A DNA stretch of 64,000 bases from Sphingobacteriaceae bacterium (GCA_016709575.1 JADJMM010000004.1:1-64000), one strand, 5' to 3'. Numbered from the stretch's first letter, positions 18,796 to 28,926 are shown. Translations and numbers: made by a program. The notes: generated from the sequence alone by a model not told the origin.

Positions 18796-20565
18796 ATGAA
18801 GTTTTTCTCTTTCTGTATTCTTTTATCATTTTGTTTTTTGAGTAAAGCCCAAGAGAGCAATTCAGCTATTAATTTAAATGAAATTGAAGTCAGTACTAAT
18901 TATGAAAAAAATATTTTAAAATTAGAAACTGAATTAAAGGTAAATCAACATTCGGCTGAAGAACTTTTAAAAACTCAAATACTTTTAATTAATAATTACA
19001 TCAACGTTTTTGATTTTTCAAAGGCGACCTCACTGTGTCAGAAAGAAATATTAATTGCCAAAAAAAACAAGTTTCCACTTAATGAAGCCACCCTTTACCG
19101 TTATTTAGGCAATGTATATTATCACTTAAAACAAACCAATCAGGCTAAAATACATTGGAAGAAAAGTTTGGAGATTGCTGAAGAGTATCAGTATTTCGAC
19201 TTACTCAAGCGATGTAATCATAACCTAGGTGTTATTGCTTTAGAAACTGAAAACAACTCGAATAAAGCTGAAAGTTATTTTCTTAAAGCAATTGAATACG
19301 GAAAAAAAACAACATCCACCAGAAACGAAAATTTAGCCAGCAGCTATCGCTTACTTGCCACTACATATGATGTGATGGGAAGGTATAAAGCTGCTGACAG
19401 TTTATTCAAGTTGACAAGTGAAGTTTATCAAATGTTTAATGATTCGTCAGGTATAGCTGAGGCTTTGATATTTCGAGCAAGGCTGTTTTTATCAATGAAA
19501 GATTACAACAAGGCTTTAGTTTTAATTAAAGAGTCCATTATAATATCAGAGAAGTTACATCTAGACGATTACACACAAACTGCTTTATCAATTCTTCAAA
19601 GGATTTCTGAAGAGTCGGGTAATTATAAAGAGGCTCATTTTGCAATAAATAAAATGTTTAGAATTGAAGTTGCAAAGAATGCCAGAAATCAAAAGAAAGA
19701 AATAGCCGATTCTGAAGCCAAATTTAAATTAGCGGAATTAAAAAACAAGCAAGACTTGTTGGAATTACAGGCCACTCAAACCAAATATAATTACATTGCT
19801 TTCTTTACAATTTTACTATTAATAACAACCGGAACTATTGCATTTATCTACCAAAAAAGATTATCAAAAAGAGAACAAATAGCAAAACTTAAAAATTTAA
19901 AAGATATCTACGATGCGGAAGAGAACGAACGTTCTCGTATAGCCAAAGATTTACATGACAATATGGGCGCTTATGCAACTTCAATGCTGTCTCAAATTGA
20001 TACGCTTGAACAATCCAAACTTGACATGGAAAGATTAAAAGACTTGAGAGCAGATGCTGAGTTTATAATGTCAACATTAAGAGAAACTATTTGGATACTT
20101 AAATCAAAAACCTTAACAATTCAACAATTTTTCGATTTAATAAAAATTTATGCGGATAAACAGTTAGTCAAAAATTTATCGCTAAAGGTTACATTTAATG
20201 AGGAAATTTCAAACGTAAAAAGCATTAACCCTACTTTAAGTTTGAATTTATACCGTATAGTTCAAGAAGTAATTCAAAATATTATAAAACATTCGCATGC
20301 CAAAACTATTCAATTTGTTTTTTCTTGCCATACTAAAATCAGAATTGAAATTATTGATGATGGTATTGGCTTTGATACAATAAGTCTCACCCGAAAAAGC
20401 GGTTTAGAAAATATGCAGTTTAGAGCAAATGAAATAAAGTATGATTTTACGATTGAGTCGAAAATTAACGAGGGGGTTAAAATTACGCTTGAGAACAATA
20501 AATATAATCAGAATAGAGTAGTATTAATAAAGCACAAAAAAGTAGTTTTGAATAATGATTATTAA
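18796..20565 (+). CDS. TPR-containing sensor histidine kinase (HisKA_3 type)
   Basis: A 589-residue protein. Signal sequence (residues 1-18), periplasmic TPR region (about 50-300), one TM helix (about 331-353), then a cytoplasmic HisKA_3 dimerization domain with ERSRIAKDLHDNMG (phospho-acceptor His387) and a HATPase_c domain with N-box QEVIQNIIKHSHA and G-box DDGIGF. It autophosphorylates with ATP and should pass the phosphate to the response regulator whose start overlaps its end by 11 bp. TPR-sensor kinases of this layout are common in Bacteroidota. The signal it reads is unknown. Confidence 0.93.
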   Translation: MKFFSFCILLSFCFLSKAQESNSAINLNEIEVSTNYEKNILKLETELKVNQHSAEELLKTQILLINNYINVFDFSKATSLCQKEILIAKKNKFPLNEATLYRYLGNVYYHLKQTNQAKIHWKKSLEIAEEYQYFDLLKRCNHNLGVIALETENNSNKAESYFLKAIEYGKKTTSTRNENLASSYRLLATTYDVMGRYKAADSLFKLTSEVYQMFNDSSGIAEALIFRARLFLSMKDYNKALVLIKESIIISEKLHLDDYTQTALSILQRISEESGNYKEAHFAINKMFRIEVAKNARNQKKEIADSEAKFKLAELKNKQDLLELQATQTKYNYIAFFTILLLITTGTIAFIYQKRLSKREQIAKLKNLKDIYDAEENERSRIAKDLHDNMGAYATSMLSQIDTLEQSKLDMERLKDLRADAEFIMSTLRETIWILKSKTLTIQQFFDLIKIYADKQLVKNLSLKVTFNEEISNVKSINPTLSLNLYRIVQEVIQNIIKHSHAKTIQFVFSCHTKIRIEIIDDGIGFDTISLTRKSGLENMQFRANEIKYDFTIESKINEGVKITLENNKYNQNRVVLIKHKKVVLNNDY

Positions 20566-21220
20566 TGTAGGAATAGTAGATGATAAAGCTGTTAATAGAA
20601 ATACAGTAAAGAAAAAACTTGAATCTTACTCTGAAGTATCTATAATATTGGAAGCTGGAAATGGTAAGGATTTTTTAGATCAGCTAAAAGAATTAGCTGA
20701 AGACAAAAGACCTCATATTGTTTTGATGGATTTGGATATGCCAATCATGGATGGAATTGATACAATCAAAATTGGATCTGCAACTTATCCCAAAATAAAA
20801 TTTATAGTGCTAACCGTTTTTGAAGATTCTGAACGAATTTTTGAAGCTATTAAAGCAGGTGCTAATGGCTATCTTTTAAAAGACGATAAAGCCATAAATA
20901 TAATGGAGGCAATTAGCAATGTTATAGACTTTAACGGCGTGCCAATGAGTCCAATTATAGCTCGTAAAGCAATGGAATTGATGTTAGGAAAAAAGCCAAC
21001 CAATAGTGACGCATCAGCCACTACTCAATTAGGCCTAACACAAAGAGAAACTGAAATCCTAAAAGAATTAGCCAGCGGCGCTACTTATAATGCAATTGGC
21101 GAAAAACTATTTATTAGTCCGCTCACCGTTCGGAAACATGTAGCTAATTTATACGAGAAACTACATGTGAGTAACCGAACCCAAATCATCAATATTGCTC
21201 AGAAGAATAATTTAATATAA
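20555..21220 (+). CDS. NarL/LuxR-family response regulator
   Basis: A 221-residue protein. The receiver domain (1-120) has the acidic pair Asp9/Asp10, phospho-acceptor Asp59 in LMDLDMPIMDG, Thr/Ser switch region VLTVFED and Lys in GYLLKDD. A LuxR-type helix-turn-helix follows (about 155-215: LTQRETEILKELASG, SPLTVRKHVANLYEKL). It overlaps the kinase gene by 11 bp, so the two are co-translated partners. Targets are unknown; the gene directly downstream has its own promoter-like -7 element and is a candidate. Ends near residue 221, the usual family length. Confidence 0.94.
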   Translation: MIINVGIVDDKAVNRNTVKKKLESYSEVSIILEAGNGKDFLDQLKELAEDKRPHIVLMDLDMPIMDGIDTIKIGSATYPKIKFIVLTVFEDSERIFEAIKAGANGYLLKDDKAINIMEAISNVIDFNGVPMSPIIARKAMELMLGKKPTNSDASATTQLGLTQRETEILKELASGATYNAIGEKLFISPLTVRKHVANLYEKLHVSNRTQIINIAQKNNLI

Positions 21221-21283
21221 GCCATCCGCATTATTCTTTGAATCTACTCTAAAGTGAGTATAGCCTGCTCCCATCACCTTATT

Positions 21284-21291
21284 TACTTTTG
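21284..21291 (+). promoter_or_regulatory. -7 element of the beta-propeller cargo gene
   Basis: TACTTTTG fits TAnnTTTG. It overlaps an in-frame GTG (21291), which rules that codon out as start and supports the ATG at 21312. Confidence 0.55.
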
Positions 21292-21311
21292 TGTCTAACC
21301 AAAACCTAGAC

Positions 21312-23024
21312 ATGAAAAAACTTATACTTGTAATCAGCATTGTAATTTCCAGTTTAATACTAAGTGCGCAAAGCCCTTCTTTTCAATGGGCAAAGTGTTT
21401 ACCAGGAGCTCAAGGCACAAAGGCAGTTGCGGTTGACCCTATGGGAAATGTGTACTCAATAGGTATTTCTTACGGTGGAGATTTTGATCCAAGTGCAGCC
21501 TCCTATACTCTTCCTTTAATTTATGGTGGAACCTATGTTTCCAAATTAGACGCTGCCGGAAATTTTTTGTGGGCCAAACAATTTGGTGGTGATAATACTT
21601 CTTGTCCAGCAACACCAAAATCAATTGCTGTAGATGCTTCCGGCAATGTATATGTTACGGGTTACTTTAATGGCGCTCCAGATTTTGATCCAAGCTCTTC
21701 AACATTTAGTATTACAACAACCATTTTTGATGATGTATTCATTGTTAAACTAGATGCTTCCGGAAATTTTGTATTTGCAAAAAATATTGGTGGTGCAAAT
21801 ATTGAACACGGTGAAGGGATTAAAGTGGATGGCTCAGGTAATATTTATACTACCGGTTATTTCAGAAACACAGTTGACTTTGATCCGGGTGTTGGAACAT
21901 ATACATTGAACACTATTGCATCTTCATTCGATGTTTTTGTTTCAAAATTAGATGCTTCAGGTAATTTTGTTTGGGCTAAAAACTTCTCTGGTGGTGCCGA
22001 CGAAACTGTGACTGGACTTGCACTTGATGCTGCTAATAACGTTTATGTTACCGGTGGTTTTTCAAATAAAGTGGATTTCGACCCTAGTGTTTCTGTCTTT
22101 ACACTTACTCCTTTAAATTCAGGTCAGATAGATTCGTATGTTGTTAAGCTAGATGCAGCGGGAAATTTTGGCTGGGCCAAAAAAATAGATGGAACACAAG
22201 ATATAACTGCCACTTCTATTACAATTGATGCAGCAAATAACATCTATCTTGGAGGATACTTTGCTGGTATTGCTGACTTCGATCTTAATGCAGGTGTAAC
22301 AAATCTTACTTCAAATGGTTCAACCGACATATTTATTTCGAAATATGATGGTTCCGGAAATTATTTATGGGCAAAGCAAATTGGCGGAACACAACTTGAT
22401 TTTGCATTTTCTTTATGCTTAGACGGTTCAAATAATGTTTATTCAACAGGTTCTTTTAGGTTAGGTGTCGACTTCGATCCAAACGCAGGCACAAACACAT
22501 TAACAGCTATAAACACTTCCTTTTCAGATGCCTTTATTTTAAAATTAGATGCTTCAGGAAACTACGTATGGGCAAGACAACTTGGTAGTACCAATTTAGT
22601 TGGAACACAAGGCAATTCAATTGTTACTGATGCATCGGGAAATTTAATAACTGGCGGTAGCTTTCAAGGGCCTGTTGATTTTGACACAGAGGCTTCAACT
22701 TTTACATTGACAGCTAGTCCGGGAACTAACTTCGTTCAGAAAATGAGTTCTGGTTCAATTGGAATATTTGAAAACGAAGAAAATAATTTAATTAGCAACC
22801 TTTATCCGAATCCGGCAAACGACTTTGTAACTGTTGAAATTAAAGCCAGTTCACCCAACTCTGAAATCTATATTTTCGACGCCATCGGGAGTTTAATCTT
22901 TAGCAAAAAGACAAAAGAAGACAAAATCATCATTAATACAACCGATTTTTCAAAAGGAATTTACTTTCTTACTATTGAAAATAATGGTAAAAAAATCTCA
23001 AGAAAACTTGCAATTACAAAATAG
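21312..23024 (+). CDS. SBBP-type beta-propeller protein with T9SS sorting domain
   Basis: A 570-residue secreted protein. Signal peptide MKKLILVISIVISSLILSAQ. Then about eight repeats of roughly 50-60 residues alternating DASGNVYVTGYF, DFDPS and FIVKLDASGNFVWAK, as in SBBP beta-propeller proteins. The C-terminal 75 residues (LYPNPANDFVTVEIK, GIYFLTIENNGKKISRKLAI) are a type-A T9SS sorting domain, which directs export through the outer membrane and surface attachment. A longer reading from GTG 21291 was rejected because that codon lies inside the promoter. Function of the propeller is unknown. Confidence 0.9.
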   Translation: MKKLILVISIVISSLILSAQSPSFQWAKCLPGAQGTKAVAVDPMGNVYSIGISYGGDFDPSAASYTLPLIYGGTYVSKLDAAGNFLWAKQFGGDNTSCPATPKSIAVDASGNVYVTGYFNGAPDFDPSSSTFSITTTIFDDVFIVKLDASGNFVFAKNIGGANIEHGEGIKVDGSGNIYTTGYFRNTVDFDPGVGTYTLNTIASSFDVFVSKLDASGNFVWAKNFSGGADETVTGLALDAANNVYVTGGFSNKVDFDPSVSVFTLTPLNSGQIDSYVVKLDAAGNFGWAKKIDGTQDITATSITIDAANNIYLGGYFAGIADFDLNAGVTNLTSNGSTDIFISKYDGSGNYLWAKQIGGTQLDFAFSLCLDGSNNVYSTGSFRLGVDFDPNAGTNTLTAINTSFSDAFILKLDASGNYVWARQLGSTNLVGTQGNSIVTDASGNLITGGSFQGPVDFDTEASTFTLTASPGTNFVQKMSSGSIGIFENEENNLISNLYPNPANDFVTVEIKASSPNSEIYIFDAIGSLIFSKKTKEDKIIINTTDFSKGIYFLTIENNGKKISRKLAITK

Positions 23025-23037
23025 TTAGTAAAGAAAA

Positions 23038-25605
23038 TTAAGCTGCCGTTTTGCCCTTTTTCATCTCCATATACAAACCACCTGCCACAGTTACCAGGAC
23101 TAATATGGAACCAATCATCGCAATGCTGTTACCTGTTTTATAAGTTTGAGGTTCAAATTTAAACTCAATTTTATGCTTTCCTGCGGGGATAGGCATACCG
23201 CGTAAAACGTAATTAACAGCTGCGTGTGGCATCAAATTACCATCAACATAGGCATTCCATCCCATTGGATAATAAATTTCAGAGAATACCGCAAATTGCG
23301 CTTCGTTACTTTCAGATTCGTAAACTAAGTCGTTTGCTTTATAGCTTACCAATTTAATATTTCCATTACCACTGTAATTTGCTTCTACTTTTACATCGCT
23401 CCTAAATTTAGATTGCATGATAGCTTGTTTCTTGGTATTAATTTGTCCTAAGCCAGTAATTTCTTTGTCTGCATTTTCGACCAACACAATTTCATTTATA
23501 AACCAGGCATTACCATTAGCTTGAGGATTTCTTAATGGAGCTGTTTTATCTTCGCTTACCGGAATAATAATATATTTTGTGTTGAGCATGTTTAAAACAT
23601 GAAGCTGACTCATTAATTGATTAACTGCAGAATCATTACCCATTGTTTTGTTAATGCCACTGTAAAATAATTGTATCTGACTTTGATAATAGAAATCATA
23701 CAACTCCTGATACTTTTTAAGTTTCGCGCCATGATAACCTCCAATAGATTTATGAAGATATGAGGTTGCTGCATCCTGAAACGGTGAAGCTGCTAAATTT
23801 AATACTCTGTAATTTGGATCTGTATCTTTTAAAATTTCTTCGTCGGCCGGAGTTCTTTCGAAGGTGGCCATGTTTTGTGCTTTTGTTACGAAATTCCTCT
23901 CGTTTAAGTAACGCATATCAACAGTCCATAAATCAATCAAAATAAAAATACCTAAAGCGCCAAATACCATTTCGCGCTTGATTTTTTTATTGAGATACAG
24001 ATAAATGAAAATAAATGCAAGTGCTATAAAAATAAATGAACGCATGGCATCCGATTGAAAAACAGCTTTACGTGCTATTTCTAATTGCGGCAATAATTGC
24101 GTCACGTAAGTTCTAACTTGATCTTCAGGATTTCCACCACGGGAATAACGGTAAATCATTTGTTGTTCTTCACCTTCTGCGGTAAATGTATTAACCAAAT
24201 CAGGCGCTAAATATCCTGTTAAACAAAATCCGCCAACAATAGCAAAAGCTAAAATCAGTACTTTCTTTAATTCTAATTCCTTTTTAAAAACTTTTACTTT
24301 ATCGTTAAGCGATTTAAATTTCATTAATTCATTTAAAGTAAGAATCGCAAATAACGGTAAACATAATTCAGCAATTACCATCGTCATAGATACCGCCCTG
24401 AATTTATTATAACCCGGAACATGATCTAAGAAGAATGATGTTAATCCCATGAAATTATGTCCCCACGATAAAGCCATTCCTAAAATTGTAATTAATAGTA
24501 ATGGCCATTTCAATTTGTGCTTGGTAATAAACAAACCTAAAACCACAAAAAACATAATGATAGCACCAATATAAACCGGTCCGGCTGTTATGTACTGATC
24601 GCCAAAATAAGAACCATTCCCTCCTACTGCTTGTTTAAATTCAGGATCTACTTTTTTTATTGCATTAGGATCTGATTCTGCAATTGAAATACTTGAAGAA
24701 CCTCCCTTGTAATCAGGAATTAAAAAAGTAAAACTTTCGCTTATACCGTGACTGTATTGTGTAACATAATCTTTATCTAAACCGCTTGTGGCAACAGCAG
24801 CGTTACTTTTTCCATCCGGACCAATAGTTAATTCAGTTTTTCCGCGGGTTGAATATTTACCGTACTCGTTGGTACACATTAAATTTCCAGCGTTTGGTAA
24901 TACTGAAATAATTGCAGCAACTACAAAAAATGCAAAGGCTTTAAAAAATGTTGGTAAGGTTTTTTCTTTAAAAGCGTAATATCCATAACCTAAAATAACA
25001 GCGCCAATAATCATAAAACCATAATAAGAAATCTGAACGTGGTTAGCATTCAATTCCATAGCCATAAATAAAACTGTAAGAGAAAACCCTGCCCAAAAAC
25101 GACCTTTGAATAATAAAACTACACTACCAATAAGTGGGGGCAAATATGCTAATGCGTTTAGTTTAGAATTATGTCCGGCCCCTAAGGCAACGATAAAATA
25201 AGTAGACAAACCATAAGCGATACCTCCAATTAATGCTAACCACGGTTCTACTTCGAGACATAACAATAAAATAAAAAATCCAACGAAGCATAAGAAAATG
25301 TAACCTGATGGATGCGGTAAAAATAATTTGAATGCTTTATCTAAAGTGCCTAACCAATTGCCTGGATATAAAGTTGAAACTTGATATGCCGGCATACCAC
25401 CAAACATTGAGTTAGTCCATAATGGCTCGCTGTGTTCAGTTGCTCTAAAATCAGCAATCTCTTTACTCATGCCTCTGGCTTGCATGATATCATGCTGAGA
25501 AATTTCTTTGCCTGACAATAAAGGCTTAAAATAAATTAGGGTTAAAACAGCAAATAAAACAACAGCTGTAATATGTGGGAGAAATTTTTTAAAGGAGAAT
25601 TGCAT
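23038..25605 (-). CDS. YfhO-family polytopic membrane protein
   Basis: An 855-residue protein with about 12-14 TM helices. The N-terminal half contains the luminal loop typical of the family (PLWTNSMFGGMPAYQVS) and the C-terminal part holds a soluble domain plus final TM helix (PAGKHKIEFKFEPQTYKTG, then a TM and KKGK). Known of the family: YfhO proteins resemble GT-C glycosyltransferases and in Firmicutes decorate teichoic acids; in Bacteroidota the substrate is undefined. Full length and intact frame. It overlaps the upstream DUF4197 gene by 17 bp. Confidence 0.88.
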   Translation of the reverse strand: MQFSFKKFLPHITAVVLFAVLTLIYFKPLLSGKEISQHDIMQARGMSKEIADFRATEHSEPLWTNSMFGGMPAYQVSTLYPGNWLGTLDKAFKLFLPHPSGYIFLCFVGFFILLLCLEVEPWLALIGGIAYGLSTYFIVALGAGHNSKLNALAYLPPLIGSVVLLFKGRFWAGFSLTVLFMAMELNANHVQISYYGFMIIGAVILGYGYYAFKEKTLPTFFKAFAFFVVAAIISVLPNAGNLMCTNEYGKYSTRGKTELTIGPDGKSNAAVATSGLDKDYVTQYSHGISESFTFLIPDYKGGSSSISIAESDPNAIKKVDPEFKQAVGGNGSYFGDQYITAGPVYIGAIIMFFVVLGLFITKHKLKWPLLLITILGMALSWGHNFMGLTSFFLDHVPGYNKFRAVSMTMVIAELCLPLFAILTLNELMKFKSLNDKVKVFKKELELKKVLILAFAIVGGFCLTGYLAPDLVNTFTAEGEEQQMIYRYSRGGNPEDQVRTYVTQLLPQLEIARKAVFQSDAMRSFIFIALAFIFIYLYLNKKIKREMVFGALGIFILIDLWTVDMRYLNERNFVTKAQNMATFERTPADEEILKDTDPNYRVLNLAASPFQDAATSYLHKSIGGYHGAKLKKYQELYDFYYQSQIQLFYSGINKTMGNDSAVNQLMSQLHVLNMLNTKYIIIPVSEDKTAPLRNPQANGNAWFINEIVLVENADKEITGLGQINTKKQAIMQSKFRSDVKVEANYSGNGNIKLVSYKANDLVYESESNEAQFAVFSEIYYPMGWNAYVDGNLMPHAAVNYVLRGMPIPAGKHKIEFKFEPQTYKTGNSIAMIGSILVLVTVAGGLYMEMKKGKTAA

Positions 25606-26257
25606 AGTAAAATTTTTGCTTTTTAACGCCTGGTAATTTATTGTATTTAGTAACTAATGGATTCCAATAGCTCGTAACTTTTACTTTGGTGATCGCCTCT
25701 TTTACTATAGGCAAAAACTGGTCGTATAAAGGACTATATGATGTTTTACGCAGGAAGTTTGTAGCAGCAGTATCAGCACCATTTAAAATAGCGAAACCAT
25801 CGCTTACACTCATCTTTGTAATAGCATCTAAGAAAACATTTCCTGCTTTTTTAGCGGCTTCTTCAGCAGCGCGGTTTAAACTAGTTTCAAACTCGGTAAC
25901 TTTCTTTTGCATACCAAGCTTTATCAATTTTTCGCGCATATCTTTTGCTTCCTCAGGCCAAGGAATAAACAATCTTGTGTTTTTTAAATAGCCATCTGTT
26001 TTACTTGCGCTGGCACTTGAACTATTAGTTCCAATACTTAAAGCTTCACGCAAAGCTTTAATAACTTCCTCATTGCTTAAAGCAGGAGCTGTTGTTGCAC
26101 CAACTGCCGCACTTACGGCTTGAGTGGCCTGTTGCACTGCTGTTGTTGCTGCATTTGTTGCCGCTCCTTTTGTTTGATTCCACACATCTTTTAAGACTTG
26201 GGAATTTAATGTTGATATAGAAATCAACATACCTGTTACTATTAATATTTTTCTCAT
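25589..26257 (-). CDS. DUF4197 secreted protein, C-terminus apparently truncated
   Basis: About 222 residues from the ATG at 26257, which starts a signal peptide (MRKILIVTGMLISISTLNSQ); an upstream ATG at 26314 would add a non-signal extension and is not preferred. DUF4197 features: ALREALSIGTNSSSASAS, FIPWPEEAKDMREKLIKLGM, SLNRAAEEAAKKAG, and YSPLYDQFLPIVKEAITKV. Family members continue for some 60-80 more residues after the TKYNKLPGV region; here the reading ends KKQKFYYAILL, overlapping the yfhO start. Either a deletion or an indel removed the tail. Role of DUF4197 is unknown; location periplasmic. Confidence 0.8.
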   Translation of the reverse strand: MRKILIVTGMLISISTLNSQVLKDVWNQTKGAATNAATTAVQQATQAVSAAVGATTAPALSNEEVIKALREALSIGTNSSSASASKTDGYLKNTRLFIPWPEEAKDMREKLIKLGMQKKVTEFETSLNRAAEEAAKKAGNVFLDAITKMSVSDGFAILNGADTAATNFLRKTSYSPLYDQFLPIVKEAITKVKVTSYWNPLVTKYNKLPGVKKQKFYYAILL

Positions 26258-26308
26258 TTTAATTTTTAATATACATTTACAATGATACAAAAATAAGGCC
26301 AAGATTTT

Positions 26309-27568
26309 ATGCACGCTGAAATATTAACCATTGGAGATGAGATTTTAATTGGTCAAATTACCAATACTAACTCGGTTTGGATTGCCCAAAAATTGAATTT
26401 AATGGGTATAAAAGTGGTGCACATGGCCTCTGTTAGTGATGAGAAAGAGGCTATTCTTAAAGCATTTAGCGATGCTCAACAGCGTGCCGACTTCGTTTTT
26501 ATCACTGGCGGTTTAGGTCCCACTAAAGATGATATTACAAAGAAATTATTTGCTCAATATTTTAACACAATTTTAGAATTAGATGAGAAAGTTTTAGCGC
26601 ATGTAAAATCTTTTTTGATAAACGTGGTCGTGAAATGAACGAATCGAACCGACAACAAGCTTTAATTCCAAAAGGGTGTACAGTTATTCATAACCAAAGT
26701 GGTACTGCTCCTGGCATGTGGTTTAAAAAGAAAACACAGTTTTTATTTCTATGCCAGGTGTGCCTTACGAGATGAAGGATATGATGACGAATATTATTCT
26801 TCCGAAAATAAAATCAGAAAATAAATTACAACACATTTACCATAAAACAGTTTTAACACAAGGATTAGGCGAAAGTTTTTTAGCTGAGAAAATTGAGAAA
26901 TGGGAAGATAATTTAGCTGCTAAAAATATTAAGCTCGCGTATTTACCTCAACCCGGAATGGTAAGATTACGATTGTCTACCTCAGGAGATAATTTTGAAG
27001 AAATAAAAAAGACAGTAGAAAAAGAAATTGGTATACTTAAAATTCTAATAAAGGAATATATTTTTGGCTATGAAGAATATGGAGAAGAAACACCTTCACT
27101 AGAAAAAATTGTAAGTGAATTATTGAGAGAGCGCAAGAAAAAAATTGCTTTAGCCGAAAGTTGTACAGGTGGTTATATTGCTTCTTTATTTACGGCTATT
27201 GCAGGTAGTTCAGATATTTTCAACGGAGCTGTTGTCCCCTATCACAACAATATTAAACACGAATTATTACAGGTAGATAATTCTGTTTTCGAACAACACG
27301 GAGCTGTAAGTAAAGAGTGCGTTTTACAAATGGCCGAACACGCAAAACTAAAATTCCACTCGATTATTCTATTGCAACTTCTGGAATTGCCGGTCCAGCA
27401 GGTGGAACTCCTGACAAACCGGTTGGTACAGTTTGGATTGCGGTTTCTAGTCCGGAAAAGACTTTAGCCATGAAATTTATTTTTGGTGACGACAGACAAC
27501 GCAACATTAAAATGACTGCTGCTACGGCCTTAAATATGCTTAGGAAAATGATTTTGAAAGAGGATTAA
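26309..27568 (+). CDS. cinA: CinA family nicotinamide-nucleotide amidohydrolase (three frameshifts)
   Basis: About 419 residues, the usual CinA length. The N-terminal MoeA/MoaB-like domain (ILTIGDEILIGQITNTNSVW, FITGGLGPTKDD, SMPGVPYEMKD) is an ADP-ribose/FAD-type pyrophosphatase; the C-terminal PncC domain (LAESCTGGYIAS with the catalytic Ser, TSGIAGPAGGTPDKPVGTVW) deamidates nicotinamide mononucleotide in NAD salvage. The frame breaks near 26615 (T run), 26735 (A run) and 27350; all motifs are intact across them, so error is more likely than decay. It ends tail-to-tail, overlapping the next minus-strand gene by 4 bp. Confidence 0.88.
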
Positions 27569-27996
27569 TCTTTTTTCGTTACGAGTGCGTAATTTCCTTC
27601 TATCTTAAAATTCCAGGTTTTATCGTAAATTTTTGGAAGGTATCTTTTGTACAAATGCATGCGTGCATTTTCAGCTTTACTTTCGTTTTCACCATCGCGA
27701 CCAACGGCATTAAATTCGTAAATACAAACTTTAGGATGCTGCTTAATAAAATCTTTAACGATATCAACAATAGTATTCATTACCTGAAACACTTCTCCTC
27801 TATTGGTAGTAACATATTCTTCGCCTTCAAACTCATCGTTAATTACACCAAATACAATCGAGGCATGCAAAATATTATCTTGACGGCGACCAAAACGCAC
27901 TTCGTATCTTAAACCTGATGGGGTATTAAAATAATACAAACCCGCACTTTTAATAGCAGGAAATTCTATTGGGAGTATTTTATCGTAAGTAGACAA
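27565..27996 (-). CDS. Hypothetical cytosolic protein
   Basis: A 143-residue protein with no signal peptide. It appears alpha/beta with strands FNTPSGLRYEVRFGRRQD and ILHASIVFGVIND, then a helix VMNTIVDIVKDFIKQHPKV and YEFNAVGRDGENESK, ending KIEGNYALVTKKD. The layout (strand-rich start, helix, then an R/K-Y motif MHLYKRYLPK) is loosely like small Bacteroidota families such as DUF6934, but I cannot claim membership. It is 9 bp from the downstream dehydrogenase gene on the same strand. Function unknown. Confidence 0.75.
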   Translation of the reverse strand: MSTYDKILPIEFPAIKSAGLYYFNTPSGLRYEVRFGRRQDNILHASIVFGVINDEFEGEEYVTTNRGEVFQVMNTIVDIVKDFIKQHPKVCIYEFNAVGRDGENESKAENARMHLYKRYLPKIYDKTWNFKIEGNYALVTKKD

Positions 27997-28005
27997 GTTC
28001 AGGCT

Positions 28006-28926
28006 TTAAACAGTTGTTGCTTCAACTATTAGTTCTTTTTTTTTAAACCTGTCGGCCAAAATTAATTCTTTTGTTCCTGTAGAATAATCGTAAAAACCTT
28101 TTCCTGATTTTACGCCTAAATGCCCGGCCATAACCATATTTACCAATAGTGGGCATGGTGCGTATTTAGGATTACCAAAACCATTTTGAAGAACGCGCAT
28201 AATGTTTAAACAAACATCTAAACCAATAAAATCTGCTAATTGTAAAGGCCCCATTGGATGCGCCATACCTAATTTCATTACAGTATCAATTTCTTCAACG
28301 CCGGCTTCACCTTCAAACAAAGTAATGATAGCTTCGTTAATCATTGGCATTAAAATTTTATTCGCCACAAAGCCCGGATAATCGTTAACCTCAACCGGAA
28401 CTTTATTTAATTTTTTAGAAAGGTCCATTATTAATTTACAAACCTCATCACTTGTAGAGTAACCGCGAATCACCTCAACTAATTTCATTACGGGAACAGG
28501 ATTCATGAAATGCATGCCAATAACTTTATCGGCGCGTTTTGTGTTAGCTGCAATTTGTGTAATAGAAATTGAAGATGTGTTCGAGGCAAGAATTGTATTA
28601 GCGGGGCAAATTTCATCCAACTGCTTAAATAATTTTGCTTTGATATCAGGATTTTCACTTGCCGCTTCAATAACTAAATCTGCATTTTGTGCAGCCGTTT
28701 TTAAATCGGTATGCGTTGCAATATTTTTTAAAGTATTCGTTTTGTCTGCTTCCGTGATTGAACCTTTAGCAACCTGACGATCTAAATTTTTTGTGATAGT
28801 AGCAATTGCTTTTTGTAAAGCCGCATCGCTGATGTCGATTAAATTTACTGAATAACCAAATTGCGCAAATGTATGTGCAATACCATTTCCCATGGTTCCG
28901 CTTCCTATTACCGTTATATTCTTCAT
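28006..28926 (-). CDS. 3-hydroxybutyryl-CoA dehydrogenase
   Basis: A 306-residue protein. Rossmann NAD-binding motif GSGTMGNGIAHTFA at the start, acidic residue after strand 2 (NLIDIS), catalytic region SNTSSISIT and GMHFMNPVPVMKLVEV with the catalytic His-Glu pair, and a C-terminal helical domain ending with GVKSGKGFYDYS. Full length for the Hbd/PaaH family, which interconverts (S)-3-hydroxybutyryl-CoA and acetoacetyl-CoA with NAD(H) or NADP(H). It fits fatty-acid or butanoate metabolism in the cytosol. No other genes of the pathway are adjacent. Confidence 0.93.
   Translation of the reverse strand: MKNITVIGSGTMGNGIAHTFAQFGYSVNLIDISDAALQKAIATITKNLDRQVAKGSITEADKTNTLKNIATHTDLKTAAQNADLVIEAASENPDIKAKLFKQLDEICPANTILASNTSSISITQIAANTKRADKVIGMHFMNPVPVMKLVEVIRGYSTSDEVCKLIMDLSKKLNKVPVEVNDYPGFVANKILMPMINEAIITLFEGEAGVEEIDTVMKLGMAHPMGPLQLADFIGLDVCLNIMRVLQNGFGNPKYAPCPLLVNMVMAGHLGVKSGKGFYDYSTGTKELILADRFKKKELIVEATTV

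Noticed and set aside
21291..21311. GTG start adding 7 residues to the propeller protein
   Set aside because: The codon lies in the -7 promoter element; the ATG at 21312 starts a clean signal peptide.
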